The translations under genes were made by a program, and so were the position numbers. From positions 1 through 64,000 of the forward strand of contig NZ_LQQO01000063.1 in assembly GCF_001619955.1 (NCBI RefSeq): a DNA stretch of 64,000 nucleotides, in the 5' to 3' direction. The stretch is from Sphingomonas hankookensis (GTDB lineage: Bacteria; Pseudomonadota; Alphaproteobacteria; Sphingomonadales; Sphingomonadaceae). Each line of letters begins with the position of its first letter. Position 1 is the stretch's first letter. This document shows, one piece after another, positions 1-8,956 of the stretch. Below the pieces are notes generated by a model. That model ran no database searches and was not told the DNA's origin. It saw only the letters and a list, made by a program, of their open reading frames with translations.

Positions 1-8
1 TCGGTTCG

Positions 9-113
9 AGCAGCTTCGAGCTTGTCGAGAAGCGTCAGTCGAGAACTTGGTCGCTCGGGACACCCCCTTCTCGACTTCGGTTCTCGACAGGCTCTAACCT
101 GCGCTCGAAGCAA
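9..113. repeat. Intergenic inverted repeats with TCGAGAA/TTCTCGA motifs
   Basis: The stretch downstream of the ilvE stop contains several copies of TCGAGAA and its complement TTCTCGA, for example near 25, 43 and 71-95, so it can fold into nested hairpins. No gene is seen in bases 1-192. A run of 11 C residues (159-169) lies between this repeat and the ilvE stop. The layout fits an intergenic palindromic repeat of the kind common in sphingomonads, and it may end ilvE transcription. Confidence 0.5.
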
Positions 114-192
114 ACGGTGGGTTTGGATGGATAAGGTTGTGGCGATCGGGTAGCGCCACCCCCCCCCCCGCCGGGGAGAGGGCTTTTAGGCG

Positions 193-1281
193 TCACCCGA
201 TCCGCTGCATCCAGCCGTGCGGGTCGTTGCTCCGCCCCCGCTGGATGTCGGTCAGCTGCTTGAGCAGCGCCTGCGTCCGCTCGCCGGGCTGGCCGTCGCC
301 GATCTGGAAGCTGAAATCCGCCGACGATACCTTGCCGATCGGCGTCACGACGGCCGCCGTGCCGCAAGCGAACGCCTCGACCAGGCGGCCGCTGGCGGCA
401 TCGGCCTGCCACTCCTCGATCGAATAGCGTTCCTCGCGCACCGTGATCTCCTGATCGCGGGCCAGCGTCAGGATCGAATCGCGGGTGATGCCGGGCAGGA
501 TCGTGCCGGTCAGCGGCGGGGTGAGCATCGTGCCGTCGTCGAACACGAAGAAGATGTTCATGCCGCCCAGTTCCTCGACCCAGCGGCGCTCGGTCGCGTC
601 GAGGAACACGACCTGATCGCAGCCCTGCCGGATCGCTTCCGACTGGGCGAGCAGGCTGGCGGCATAGTTGCCGCCGCACTTGGCATCGCCGGTGCCGCCG
701 GGCGCGGCGCGGGTAAATTCCTTCGACACCCAGAGCGACACGCTCTTGGCACCGCCCGGCCAGTAATTGCCGACCGCCGAGGCGATCACGCAATAGAGAT
801 ATTCGGCCGAGGGCTTCACGCCGAGGAACGTCTCGGACGCGATCATGAACGGGCGGAGGTAGAGCGCGCTGCCCTCGCCGGCCGGAATCCACTCGCGCTC
901 GGCCAGCGTCAGTTCGCGGCACGACGCGACGAACAGGTCCTCGGGCAGCTCGGCCATGGCGAGGCGCTTGGCCGACCGCCGGAACCGGGCGGCATTCTGT
1001 TCGGCGCGGAACAGCGCGACGCCGCCATCGGGCAGCGTGTAGGCCTTCAGTCCCTCGAAGATTTCCTGCGCATAGTGGAGCACGGCGGCGGCCGGGTCCA
1101 TGACGATCGGCGCGCGCGCGGTGATCTTCGCGTCGTGCCAGCCCTTGTCCTCCGACCAGCGGATCGTCGCCATGTGATCGGTGAATACCCGGCCAAAGCC
1201 CGGATTGACGATCCGCGCCGCCCGCTCGCTCGCCTCGACCGGGGTCGCATGGGGTTCGAAGGCGAAGCTCGGCTGCGTCAT
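193..1281 (-). CDS. ilvE: Branched-chain amino acid aminotransferase
   Basis: A 362-residue fold-type IV PLP aminotransferase. It catalyses the last step of leucine, isoleucine and valine synthesis, and the first step of their breakdown, using glutamate/2-oxoglutarate in the cytosol. The PLP lysine is K201 in GDAKCGGNYAAS. EIFEGLKAY (73-81) and the C-terminal FACGTAAVVTPIG are also typical of the family. The start is set at the ATG before TQPSFAFEPH because AAGAGGA lies 5 bases upstream; an upstream extension to 1341 would run over the divergent gene. It is divergent from the MarR gene with 40 bases between the starts, so MarR may control it (inference). Confidence 0.93.
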   Translation of the reverse strand: MTQPSFAFEPHATPVEASERAARIVNPGFGRVFTDHMATIRWSEDKGWHDAKITARAPIVMDPAAAVLHYAQEIFEGLKAYTLPDGGVALFRAEQNAARFRRSAKRLAMAELPEDLFVASCRELTLAEREWIPAGEGSALYLRPFMIASETFLGVKPSAEYLYCVIASAVGNYWPGGAKSVSLWVSKEFTRAAPGGTGDAKCGGNYAASLLAQSEAIRQGCDQVVFLDATERRWVEELGGMNIFFVFDDGTMLTPPLTGTILPGITRDSILTLARDQEITVREERYSIEEWQADAASGRLVEAFACGTAAVVTPIGKVSSADFSFQIGDGQPGERTQALLKQLTDIQRGRSNDPHGWMQRIG

Positions 1282-1321
1282 GGCGTCCTCTTGGATGAAT
1301 GCTTGCGGAGGGGTAGGCCGG

Positions 1322-1843
1322 ATGGCACAAATGGTCAACATGACTGCCCCATCTTCCGCGCAACCGATGACCGCATCCGCCCTGTTCCTGCGCGAGGCCG
1401 AGGTGCGACGCGGGATCGAGCTACTCTATTTCGGCTACAGCCACCTGACGCGCAGCATCGACGAGGAACTGTCCGCGCAGAATCTGGGGCGGGCGCATCA
1501 CCGCGCGCTCTATTTCATCGCACGGCGGCCTGATCTGTCGGTCAGCGAATTGTTGCGGTTGCTGGCGATCACCAAACAGTCGCTCGGGCGGGTGCTGAAC
1601 GACCTGTCGGCACGCGAACTGGTCGAAAGCCGGGCGGGCGACCGCGATGCACGGCAGCGGTTGCTGAAGCTGACGCCCGAGGGGCAGGCGCTGGAGGCCC
1701 GGCTGTACGAGATGCTGAACGCGAAACTGTCGCGCGCCTATTCGGGGGCGGGACAGGATGCGGTCAGCGGTTTCTGGGCCGTGCTGGAGGGGCTGATCCC
1801 GGCAGGGGACAAGGCTGCGGTGGCGGCGTTGGGGCGACCATGA
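1322..1843 (+). CDS. MarR-family transcriptional regulator
   Basis: A 173-residue winged-helix regulator. The core runs from LFLREAEVRRGIELLYFGYSH through the helix-turn-helix region SVSELLRLLAITKQSLGRVL to the wing RAGDRDARQRLLKLTPEGQ, as expected for MarR. The start at 1322 is preferred because GGAGGGG lies 8 bases upstream; ATGs at 1331 and 1340 are alternatives. It is transcribed away from ilvE out of a 40-base gap, which must hold both promoters. Autoregulation and control of ilvE are inferences from that geometry. The ligand cannot be told from the sequence. Confidence 0.88.
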   Translation: MAQMVNMTAPSSAQPMTASALFLREAEVRRGIELLYFGYSHLTRSIDEELSAQNLGRAHHRALYFIARRPDLSVSELLRLLAITKQSLGRVLNDLSARELVESRAGDRDARQRLLKLTPEGQALEARLYEMLNAKLSRAYSGAGQDAVSGFWAVLEGLIPAGDKAAVAALGRP

Positions 1844-1851
1844 CTGCTGCA

Positions 1852-1939
1852 CCGTCACCCCGGACTTGATCCGGGGTCCCGCTTCCTTTGGCACGGTTAG
1901 AAGAAGAAGCGGGACCCCGGGTCAAGCCCGGGGTGACGG
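1852..1939. repeat. Long palindrome between convergent marR and proC
   Basis: Two arms of about 34 bases (1852-1885 and 1906-1939) are nearly perfect inverted copies, each itself holding a CCCCGG..CCGGGG hairpin. The spacer is about 20 bases. It sits between the converging ends of marR and proC and probably acts as a two-way terminator. Its structure matches the REP-like units seen elsewhere in this window, although the sequence family differs. Confidence 0.75.
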
Positions 1940-1952
1940 GATCGCAAGTGGC

Positions 1953-2759
1953 TTAGCCCCGCGCAGCTGCGGCTATTTCCGCGTTGCGACGTTCGGATGC
2001 GGCGAGCGTGGCGCTGAGCAGCTGCTTAAGCGCATCGCCTTCGTCGAGCACGTTCAAGCCTTGCCGCGTCGATCCGCCGGGGCTGGCGACACGGTCGGCG
2101 AGCGTCGCAGGCGATACGTCCGACCCGGCGGCCATGGTCGCCGATCCCTGTACCGTGGCAATGGCGAGGCGTTGCGCCTGATCGGCAGGCAGGCCGAGAG
2201 CGGCACCGGCTGCTGCCAACGCGTCGATGAAGCGGAACACGAAACCCGGCCCGCAGCCCGACAGCGCCGTAACCGCGTCGAACAGCGCGGCGTCGTCGAT
2301 CCATTCGACCAGCCCGAGCGGGGCCATCAGCGCGGCGGCGGTATCGCGGGCAGCCCGATCCTCCCCGTGCGAATGCAACGCCACGACCCCCTCCCCAATC
2401 GCGACCGGCAGGTTCGGCATGGCGCGGACGACGGTGGCGGCGTCGAACCGCCGCGCCAGCGCCGCCTCCTCGACCCCGGCAAGGATCGAGATCAGCAGCG
2501 GCACGCCGGCGATATGCGGCGCAAGGTCGGGCGCGACCTGATCGAGTTGTTGCGGCTTGATCGCCAGCACGACGACCGCCGGCGGCCCGTCCTGCGGGAT
2601 CGCCGTACCATGGGTCACGCCCGCCGGCACCTCGCGCGGCGAGCGGGTGACGACGGTGATCGCCCTCGGATCGACGCCATCGGCGATCCACCGCTCCAGC
2701 ATCGCCCCGCCCATATTGCCGCAGCCGATCAGCCACAGCGGTCCGGGCAGCGCGGTCAT
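1953..2759 (-). CDS. proC: Pyrroline-5-carboxylate reductase
   Basis: A 268-residue NAD(P)H-dependent reductase that turns 1-pyrroline-5-carboxylate into L-proline, the last step of proline synthesis. The N-terminal Rossmann motif is LIGCGNMGGAMLERW. The C-terminal dimerisation and substrate part carries the ProC signature region ALSGCGPGFVFRFIDAL and SPGGSTRQGLNVLDEG. The start ATG overlaps the upstream YbjN-type stop as ATGA, so the two are translationally coupled. This short start is used because the longer open frame encodes arginine-rich nonsense. Confidence 0.95.
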   Translation of the reverse strand: MTALPGPLWLIGCGNMGGAMLERWIADGVDPRAITVVTRSPREVPAGVTHGTAIPQDGPPAVVVLAIKPQQLDQVAPDLAPHIAGVPLLISILAGVEEAALARRFDAATVVRAMPNLPVAIGEGVVALHSHGEDRAARDTAAALMAPLGLVEWIDDAALFDAVTALSGCGPGFVFRFIDALAAAGAALGLPADQAQRLAIATVQGSATMAAGSDVSPATLADRVASPGGSTRQGLNVLDEGDALKQLLSATLAASERRNAEIAAAARG

Positions 2760-3256
2760 GCCTCGCCCTGCGTCTCGATCATCGACGCGGCGATCGCTTC
2801 CTTCGGCGACTTGCCGCCCCACAGCACGAACTGGAACACCGGGTAGAAGCGCTCGCATTCGTCGATCGCGGCGTCGATCATCATTTCCGCCTGATCGATG
2901 GTCAGCACCGGCTCCTCCGGCAGCATCGCGGCGTGGCGATACAGCAGGATGCCGCTCGACGACCACAGCTCGAAATGGCCGATCCACAGCTGTTCGTTGA
3001 TCAGGCCGATCGTTTCATAGATCGCCCCGCGCCGTTCGTCGGCGACGCGGATGTCGGGCAGCGCGAGGAACTGCAGCACGCCGTCCTCGCCCCGCCAGAT
3101 GGCGCGCAGCTCGAACTCGGTCCAGCTGCCCTTCACATGCGCGACGATCTCGTCGCCGTCGCGCTCATGCTTCCAGCCGTGCGCCGCGAAATAGCGCTCC
3201 AGCGTATCGATCGGCACGGCGTCGTCGCCGTCCTCTTCCACTTCGTCCAACATCAT
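2756..3256 (-). CDS. YbjN domain-containing protein
   Basis: A 166-residue cytosolic protein of the YbjN family, whose fold resembles type III secretion chaperones. The acidic start MMLDEVEEDGDDAVPIDTLERYF, the central WTEFELRAIWRGEDGVLQFLA and the late GHFELWSSSGILLYRHA fit the family. E. coli YbjN has been linked to stress and motility, but its molecular role is unknown. The gene lies directly upstream of proC with an ATGA overlap, an order often seen in alphaproteobacteria. The start is either of the tandem ATGs at 3256 or 3253, after TTGGGG; a GTG at 3292 is possible. Confidence 0.85.
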   Translation of the reverse strand: MMLDEVEEDGDDAVPIDTLERYFAAHGWKHERDGDEIVAHVKGSWTEFELRAIWRGEDGVLQFLALPDIRVADERRGAIYETIGLINEQLWIGHFELWSSSGILLYRHAAMLPEEPVLTIDQAEMMIDAAIDECERFYPVFQFVLWGGKSPKEAIAASMIETQGEA

Positions 3257-3322
3257 CCCCAAATCTTTAGCCGCTCGCGTGCCCGGCGTCACGCGTTACG
3301 GCGTGGGACCCGGGACGGCGGA

Positions 3323-3622
3323 TCAGAGCGCGCCTTCGCCCGCCCCCGGCGCGTCGGGCGTGATCGGCTGCGCGGCCGGCGCGGTCTTGCCCTCCAGCGC
3401 GTCGAGCCGGGCGCGCAGCGCGTCGGCCTCGTCGCGGGCGGCGACGGCCATCGCCTTCACCACTTCGAATTCGTCGCGGCTGACGAAATCCATGCCGCCC
3501 AGGAAGGTCTTGGCACGTTCGCGCGCCGCAGCCTCGCCCTCGCGGGCCATGCCGGCAAGGGTCCCGGCGGCGCCGTTCACGAACTTGGCGAAATCGTCGA
3601 ACAGGCGATTGTCGGACTGCAT
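3323..3622 (-). CDS. ubiK: Accessory factor UbiK-like (BMFP) protein
   Basis: A 99-residue protein with an amphipathic N-terminal part (MQSDNRLFDDFAKFVNGAAGTLAGM) and a coiled-coil C-terminal half (DEFEVVKAMAVAARDEADALRARLDALE), the layout of the BMFP/YqiC family. UbiK in enterobacteria helps ubiquinone synthesis by interacting with UbiJ and forms trimeric coiled coils. The start follows a strong GGAAGGA. It lies downstream of tspO on the same strand. The symbol rests on family likeness only, and a role in ubiquinone synthesis here is inferred. Confidence 0.8.
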   Translation of the reverse strand: MQSDNRLFDDFAKFVNGAAGTLAGMAREGEAAARERAKTFLGGMDFVSRDEFEVVKAMAVAARDEADALRARLDALEGKTAPAAQPITPDAPGAGEGAL

Positions 3623-3668
3623 GGAAAATCCTTCCGGTTGGTCGGGCGCGACACGGCCCGCCCTTTCT

Positions 3669-4223
3669 CTAGAGCTTGATTTGGGTGGAATGGGCCGGCG
3701 GCACAAGGGTTTCCGCATCCGGATTGCGCCGGTCGATCTGCCAATTGAGCGCCGATGCGATCACCAGCCAGACCAGATAGGGCACCAGCAGCCACGCCGC
3801 GATCGGCCGAATGCGGCCGAAGGCGAAGGTGGTGGCAAGCGCGGTCAGGAACAGGGCGACGATCAGGTATAGCGCCAGTGTCACCTGATGCGCGCCGAAG
3901 AACAGCGGCGACCATATGAGGTTCATCGCCAGCTGCAGGGTGAACAGCGCGATCGCGATGCCGCGCCCCCGCGCCCCGCGTGCGTTGAGAACGACCGCCA
4001 GCGCGAAGCCCATCAGCAGGTACAGGATCGTCCAGACGACCGGGAATGCCCATTGCGGCGGGCGGATCGCCGGCAGGTCCAGCATCCGGTACCAGCCATT
4101 CGCATCCCCCGCGACGACCAGCTGTCCCGACGTGAACCCCAGCAAAAGGATTAACGGCACGCACACCACCGCGCGCCGCAGAAATCCTGATCGCAACTGC
4201 CACTTCGACGCGATCTCGTTCAT
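3669..4223 (-). CDS. tspO: TspO/MBR family tryptophan-rich sensory protein
   Basis: A 184-residue membrane protein with five predicted helices, the TspO fold. Conserved positions visible are PPQWAFPVVWTILYLLMGFAL, NLIWSPLFF and PYLVWLVIASALNWQI. TspO binds porphyrins and tetrapyrroles; in Rhodobacter it modulates photosynthesis gene expression in response to oxygen. The N-terminus before the first helix is about 17 residues and the hydrophilic tail about 20. It lies 46 bases upstream of the ubiK-like gene on the same strand and could be cotranscribed with it. Confidence 0.92.
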   Translation of the reverse strand: MNEIASKWQLRSGFLRRAVVCVPLILLLGFTSGQLVVAGDANGWYRMLDLPAIRPPQWAFPVVWTILYLLMGFALAVVLNARGARGRGIAIALFTLQLAMNLIWSPLFFGAHQVTLALYLIVALFLTALATTFAFGRIRPIAAWLLVPYLVWLVIASALNWQIDRRNPDAETLVPPAHSTQIKL

Positions 4224-4262
4224 CCCGTACCCCAGCCCCCACTGCGCACGCTGCGCTGCCGT

Positions 4263-5051
4263 TCAGGGCGCATTGCTTGCTGTGTGCGGTGCATCATTGC
4301 AAGCCAAAGCGGTCGATTCGGGGGCGTACGCACCGATCAGGAACTCGATATTGCCCTCGGGACCGGTAATTGGGCTGGGATCGACGCCCGCAACGCGCCA
4401 GCCAAGGCCGGTCAGCCAGTCGGCGACCGCGTCGCAGACCCGCGCATGGATCGCGGGGTCGCGCACCACCCCACCCTTGCCGACCTCGTCGCGGCCCGCC
4501 TCGAACTGCGGCTTGATCAGCGCCAGCAGCCGCCCGCCGGGCTTCACGAAGCCGAGCGGCACCGCCAGCACCTTGGCCAGCGCGATGAAGCTGGCATCGC
4601 ACACCACCAGGTCGATCGGCTCGGGGATATGGGCGGGCGTCAGCAAGCGTGCGCTGAGCTGTTCATGGACGATCACTCGCGGGTCCTGTCGCAGCTTCCA
4701 CGCCAGCTGGTTGGTGCCGCTGTCGACCGCATAGACCCGCGCCGCGCCGCGCGACAGCAGCACATCGGTAAAGCCCCCGGTCGACGACCCGACATCGATC
4801 GCCACCGCACCACCCACGTCCCAGCCGAAATGGTCGAGGCCGTGCGCCAGCTTGATCCCGCCGCGCGACACCCAGGGATGATCGCGTCCGCGCACGTCGA
4901 GCGTCGCGTCGGGCGGCAGTTGCTGGCCGGGCTTGTCCACCTTGCGGTCGCCGACGAACACCAGCCCCGCCATGATGAGCGCCTGCGCCCGCGTCCGGCT
5001 TTCGGCCAGACCGCGATCGACGAGCATCTGGTCCGCACGTTGCTTTGCCAT
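4263..5051 (-). CDS. tlyA: TlyA-type rRNA 2'-O-methyltransferase (S4 domain)
   Basis: A 262-residue protein with an N-terminal S4 RNA-binding domain (about 1-60, QRADQMLVDRGLAESRTRAQALIMAG) followed by an FtsJ-like SAM methyltransferase domain. The SAM motif is IDVGSSTGGF at 85-94, and the conserved VSRGGIKL and LIKPQFEAG segments are present. TlyA proteins methylate ribosomal RNA riboses; many are annotated as haemolysins, which is historical. In other bacteria the gene often sits beside dxs, but here dxs is about 2 kb away on the same strand with unrelated genes between. Confidence 0.92.
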   Translation of the reverse strand: MAKQRADQMLVDRGLAESRTRAQALIMAGLVFVGDRKVDKPGQQLPPDATLDVRGRDHPWVSRGGIKLAHGLDHFGWDVGGAVAIDVGSSTGGFTDVLLSRGAARVYAVDSGTNQLAWKLRQDPRVIVHEQLSARLLTPAHIPEPIDLVVCDASFIALAKVLAVPLGFVKPGGRLLALIKPQFEAGRDEVGKGGVVRDPAIHARVCDAVADWLTGLGWRVAGVDPSPITGPEGNIEFLIGAYAPESTALACNDAPHTASNAP

Positions 5052-5231
5052 GGCCCCGCATGGCGCGGCTTTCCGCCCGTCGCAACCCTTGATCGACTGG
5101 TCGATTGGCCATTGCCTATCGTTTAAGTAGGAATACATTGGCTGCAGGAAGTCGCCCGGACCCGATCCCTGTCCCTAAGCGTGGCCGGCGGCTTCCACCC
5201 TGTTGGAACACCCAAGAGCAGGAGCGCGATG

Positions 5232-5900
5232 ATGGCACAGCTTTCGACTCCCCAGACCGGCCTGCCGACGGTGTTGACCGTGCCGGGCCTCAACGGTTCC
5301 GGCCCGTCGCACTGGCAGACATTGTGGGAGCAATCGCGGCCCGATACCGCGCGGGTCGAACTGGGCCTGTGGTCGCGGCCCTTGCGCAATGCATGGGTGA
5401 CGAAGCTGGACCAGGCGATCCGGCAGGCGCAGGCGCCGGTGGTCCTCGCCGCGCACTCGCTCGGCTGCCTCGCGGTCGCATGGTGGGCGCAGCTGTCGGG
5501 CCAGCCCTATGGCTGGCCTGTGGCGGGCGCGTTGCTCGTGGCGCCGGCGGATGTCGATCGCCCCGGCGCGCCGGTCGAGTTGCAGGGGTTCGCCCCGACG
5601 CCGCGCTTCGCCCTGCCCTTTCCGTCGCTGGTCGTCGCATCGACCGACGACCCGTGGGTGTCGATCGAGCGGGCGCATTCGATGGCGGTCGATTGGGGCA
5701 GCCATTTCGTCGATGCCGGCGCGCAGGGCCACCTCAACGCCGCCAGCGGCATCGGCTGGTGGGAGGAAGGACAGGAACTGCTCGACCGGGTCATCGCTGC
5801 GTCGGGAGATGGCCATGGCCATGTCCGGTTGCCCTCCGAAGCGCGCTCTGTGCTGGCGGTGAACGCCACCGACGCAGCGCAGGGGCAGTTCCTGCGCTAG
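5232..5900 (+). CDS. RBBP9/YdeN-type alpha/beta hydrolase
   Basis: A 222-residue small serine hydrolase of the RBBP9/YdeN family. Seen are the N-terminal strand TVLTVPGLNGSGPSHWQT, the nucleophile elbow AAHSLGCLA, the acid residue in the VASTDDPWV region and the histidine in GAQGHLNAASG. Substrates for bacterial members are unknown. The start at 5232 has AGGAG 7 bases upstream; the tandem ATG at 5229 would be rather close. The stop overlaps the convergent PIN-domain gene by four bases. Confidence 0.88.
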   Translation: MAQLSTPQTGLPTVLTVPGLNGSGPSHWQTLWEQSRPDTARVELGLWSRPLRNAWVTKLDQAIRQAQAPVVLAAHSLGCLAVAWWAQLSGQPYGWPVAGALLVAPADVDRPGAPVELQGFAPTPRFALPFPSLVVASTDDPWVSIERAHSMAVDWGSHFVDAGAQGHLNAASGIGWWEEGQELLDRVIAASGDGHGHVRLPSEARSVLAVNATDAAQGQFLR

Positions 5901-6295
5901 AGGAACGGGTTGCGGACCTCCAGCCGAGCATCGATGACCAGCCCGTGATGGAGGTCCTCGCTCCATAGCCGATCGCAACCCGCGGACAGCGCGGCGGCGG
6001 AGATCATGCTGTCGTAGATCGACAGGCGATAGCGTTCGGCGATGCGCAGGCCATCGCGGTGGATGGCATCGGTCAGGGGAACAATGTGCGGACACAGGAC
6101 GCGCAACGCGGCAAGGGCGTCGTGGATTGCCGGCCATTCGTAGCGCAGCTTGCGCCGGGTAACGGTCGCAAACTCGTTGAGCGACTGCACGCTGATGATA
6201 CCGCCGTCCGCCAGAAGCGACTGCGCGCGTATCGCCCTGTCATCGACGCCCAGCGCATAGACGAGAATGTTCGTGTCGAAGAACGCGACGCTCAA
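5897..6295 (-). CDS. PIN-domain ribonuclease toxin (VapC-like)
   Basis: A 132-residue PIN domain. The acidic metal-binding residues are at D7 (FFDTNILVYA), E41 (SLNEFATV), D95 (IYDSMI) and D114 (SEDLHHG), so the active site is complete. VapC toxins cleave tRNA or rRNA. It is encoded right after a 71-residue AbrB/MazE-fold protein with an ATGA overlap, the normal antitoxin-toxin order. It is not a solitary degraded copy. Confidence 0.88.
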   Translation of the reverse strand: MSVAFFDTNILVYALGVDDRAIRAQSLLADGGIISVQSLNEFATVTRRKLRYEWPAIHDALAALRVLCPHIVPLTDAIHRDGLRIAERYRLSIYDSMISAAALSAGCDRLWSEDLHHGLVIDARLEVRNPFL

Positions 6296-6507
6296 CGCGC
6301 GTTCGCCTCCTCTCGATCGAATTTGTATCCGGGCGGGAGTGGCCGTGCCAACGCGCGCATCGCGGCAATTGCTTCGTCACGAGTCATTGGCGCAGGATCG
6401 CTGCTCCGCCGCACTTCGACGCTATCCCCTTCATGCAGCCCCAGCGTTTCGGCCACATCCTGCGGAATGACGATAGCGAGCTGGTCACCGATCTTTTCGA
6501 CCTTCAC
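6292..6507 (-). CDS. AbrB/MazE-fold antitoxin
   Basis: A 71-residue protein starting with MKVEKIGDQLAIVIPQDVAETLGLHEGDSVEVR, a swapped-hairpin AbrB/SpoVT DNA-binding domain. The C-terminal tail, rich in charged residues, probably binds and masks the toxin. The ATGA overlap with the PIN gene couples their translation. As in other modules of this type it probably represses its own promoter, which would lie in the 24 bases between this start and the preceding gene's stop or within that gene. Confidence 0.87.
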   Translation of the reverse strand: MKVEKIGDQLAIVIPQDVAETLGLHEGDSVEVRRSSDPAPMTRDEAIAAMRALARPLPPGYKFDREEANAR

Positions 6508-6531
6508 CGCGCTTCTCCTTCGTCGGGCAAA

Positions 6532-6951
6532 TTACGTCGATGCGGGGCGGCTGACAACCGACTGAAGATAGACCGCAAGGTCGCGAACGTCCTTCATCGG
6601 CGGCAGTTCGACCGGATTGGCTGGCGTCGGCATCACCAGCCCCAATCGCCACCAACTCGCCTCGACCAGATCCGCAACCTCTTCGTCATCGATCATCAGG
6701 AAGCGGGCGAAATCGTCGTCGGGATGGGGCACGACGCCCTGCCCATAATAAGGCGCGACCAGTTCGCGGGTCAGCGCGGCGATGGCCGGCGACACGCCGT
6801 TATCGGCGACCATCGCGTCGAAATCCGCCTCGCTCCACCCGGCGCGATACGCCCTGGCCGCGCGAAACTGCCGCCACATCCGCCAGTTGAACCAGGCGAG
6901 CGCGACCACCGCCAGCGCGATGATCGCCGCCGCCTTCTGTCCGCCGGTCAT
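6532..6951 (-). CDS. Membrane-anchored hypothetical protein downstream of dxs
   Basis: A 139-residue protein with one N-terminal membrane helix ([18 protein letters not shown]) followed by a soluble part of about 110 residues with acidic patches ([27 protein letters not shown]). I do not recognise a named family. Its start overlaps the dxs stop as ATGA, so it is coupled to isoprenoid synthesis at least in translation. No catalytic motif is visible. Confidence 0.7.
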   Translation of the reverse strand: MTGGQKAAAIIALAVVALAWFNWRMWRQFRAARAYRAGWSEADFDAMVADNGVSPAIAALTRELVAPYYGQGVVPHPDDDFARFLMIDDEEVADLVEASWWRLGLVMPTPANPVELPPMKDVRDLAVYLQSVVSRPAST

Positions 6952-8870
6952 GCGCGGGCTTCGGCGGCTCCGCTCTCGTTCCAGCGCAGCGCCTGCAACA
7001 CGGTGTCGACGATCTGCGGCGCGTTCAGGCCGGCCTCGTCATACTGTTTCTGCGGGCTGTCCTGATCCTGGAACGTATCGGGCAGGCGCATCGTGCGCAG
7101 CTTCAACCCGGCGTCGATCAGGCCGGAATCGCTGGCGAAGGTCAGGACATGGGCGCCTAGTCCACCAACCGCGCCTTCCTCGACGGTCACCGCGACCTCG
7201 TGCGTCGTCAGCAGGCGACGGATCAGCGCCTCGTCGAGCGGCTTGGCGAAGCGCAGGTCGGCGACCGTAGTCGACAGCCCCTTCGCCTCCAGCGCATCGG
7301 CGGCCTTCAGCGCCTCTTCCAACCGGGTGCCGAGCGACAGGATCGCGATCTTGCTGCCTTCGCGGACCAGCCGGCCCTTGCCGATCTCCACCTTTTGCGG
7401 AACCTCCGGCAGCGCGACGCCGACGCCGTTGCCGCGCGGATAGCGCACCGCGATTGGCCCGGCATCATATTCGGCGGCGGTATAGGTCATGTGGACCAGT
7501 TCCGCCTCGTCCGCCGCGGCCATCACCACCATGTTAGGCAGGGTAGCGAGATAGGTCACGTCGAAGCTGCCGGCATGGGTAGCACCATCCGCCCCGACCA
7601 GCCCGGCGCGATCGATCGCGAAGCGGACCGGCAGGTTCTGGATACAGACATCGTGCACGACCTGGTCGTAGGCGCGCTGCAGGAAGGTCGAATAGATGGC
7701 GCAGAACGGCCGCATCCCCTGCGCGGCGAGGCCGGCGGCGAAGGTGACGGCATGTTGTTCGGCGATACCGACGTCGAAGAACCGGTCGGGATGTTCCTTG
7801 CTGAACCGGTCGAGCCCGGTGCCCGAGGGCATCGCGGCGGTAATCGCGCAGATGCGGGTGTCGCTGTCCGCCAGCTTGCTCAGCGTATGGCCGAACACAT
7901 TCTGGTACTGCGGCGGGCCGGCCGGCGCCTTGACCTGCGTGCCGGTGATGACGTCGAACTTCTGGACGCCATGATATTTGTCGGCTGCCGCCTCGGCCGG
8001 GGCATAGCCCTTGCCCTTCTTGGTCACGACATGGACCAGGATCGGGCCTTCCGCCGCGTCGCGGACATTTTCGAGGACGGGGATCAGATGGTCGAGATTG
8101 TGACCGTCGATCGGACCGACATAATAGAAGCCCAGTTCCTCGAACAGGGTGCCGCCGGTCGCCATGCCGCGGGCGAATTCGTCGGTCTTGCGCGCGGCGG
8201 TGTGCAGCGGGCGGGGCAGCTTGCGCGCCAGTTTCTTCAACGCATCGCGGATGCCGAGGAATTCGCGGCTCGACACGATGCGCGACAGATAGGCGGACAG
8301 GCCACCGACCGGCGGCGCGATCGACATGTCATTGTCGTTGAGAATGACGACCAAACGGTTGCCCGCCTGTTCGGCGTTGTTCATCGCCTCATAGGCCATG
8401 CCCGCCGACATCGCGCCGTCGCCGATCACGGCGATGCCCTTGCCCGGCGTGCCGGCGATCTTGTTGGCAACCGCAAAGCCCAACGCCGCCGAGATCGAGG
8501 TCGAGCTGTGCGCCGCACCGAACGGGTCGTATTCGCTCTCCGACCGCTTGGTGAAGCCCGACAGCCCGCCGCCCTGGCGCAGCGTGCGGATGCGATCGCG
8601 GCGGCCGGTCAGGATCTTGTGCGGATAGCATTGGTGACCGACGTCCCACACCAGCCGGTCGGCGGGCGTGTCGAACACATAATGGATCGCGACGGTCAGT
8701 TCGACAACGCCGAGGCCCGATCCGAGATGCCCGCCGGTCGTACCGACCGCGCTGATCGTTTCCTGTCGCAGTTCGTCGGCGAGTTGCCGCAAATCTTCCG
8801 GAGCCAGCTTGCGAAGGTCGGCGGGCGTCTGAACGGTGTCGAGCAGCGGGGTGCTAAGTGGATCGGCCAT
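6948..8870 (-). CDS. dxs: 1-deoxy-D-xylulose-5-phosphate synthase
   Basis: A 640-residue, full-length thiamine diphosphate enzyme. It condenses pyruvate with glyceraldehyde 3-phosphate in the first step of the MEP isoprenoid pathway. Seen are [22 protein letters not shown] near the N-terminus, the ThDP motif [17 protein letters not shown], the transketolase-like [21 protein letters not shown], and the C-terminal domain with [14 protein letters not shown]. It precedes the 139-residue membrane protein by an ATGA overlap. It feeds carotenoid and quinone precursors. Confidence 0.97.
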   Translation of the reverse strand: MADPLSTPLLDTVQTPADLRKLAPEDLRQLADELRQETISAVGTTGGHLGSGLGVVELTVAIHYVFDTPADRLVWDVGHQCYPHKILTGRRDRIRTLRQGGGLSGFTKRSESEYDPFGAAHSSTSISAALGFAVANKIAGTPGKGIAVIGDGAMSAGMAYEAMNNAEQAGNRLVVILNDNDMSIAPPVGGLSAYLSRIVSSREFLGIRDALKKLARKLPRPLHTAARKTDEFARGMATGGTLFEELGFYYVGPIDGHNLDHLIPVLENVRDAAEGPILVHVVTKKGKGYAPAEAAADKYHGVQKFDVITGTQVKAPAGPPQYQNVFGHTLSKLADSDTRICAITAAMPSGTGLDRFSKEHPDRFFDVGIAEQHAVTFAAGLAAQGMRPFCAIYSTFLQRAYDQVVHDVCIQNLPVRFAIDRAGLVGADGATHAGSFDVTYLATLPNMVVMAAADEAELVHMTYTAAEYDAGPIAVRYPRGNGVGVALPEVPQKVEIGKGRLVREGSKIAILSLGTRLEEALKAADALEAKGLSTTVADLRFAKPLDEALIRRLLTTHEVAVTVEEGAVGGLGAHVLTFASDSGLIDAGLKLRTMRLPDTFQDQDSPQKQYDEAGLNAPQIVDTVLQALRWNESGAAEARA

Positions 8871-8956
8871 CGGGCCTGCCTAGCGCAGGCGGAACCCACT
8901 GTCGATTGCCGGTACGCGCAAGGTCCGACAAACTCGGCACGTCCTTCAGTTCAGGT

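Noticed and set aside
159..169. Run of 11 C residues as a phase-variable tract
   Set aside because: It lies in the gap after the ilvE stop and outside any promoter or coding start seen, so switching would have no evident effect.
4263..5051. TlyA as a haemolysin
   Set aside because: The S4 plus FtsJ-type methyltransferase layout and SAM motif indicate an rRNA methyltransferase; the haemolysin name is historical.
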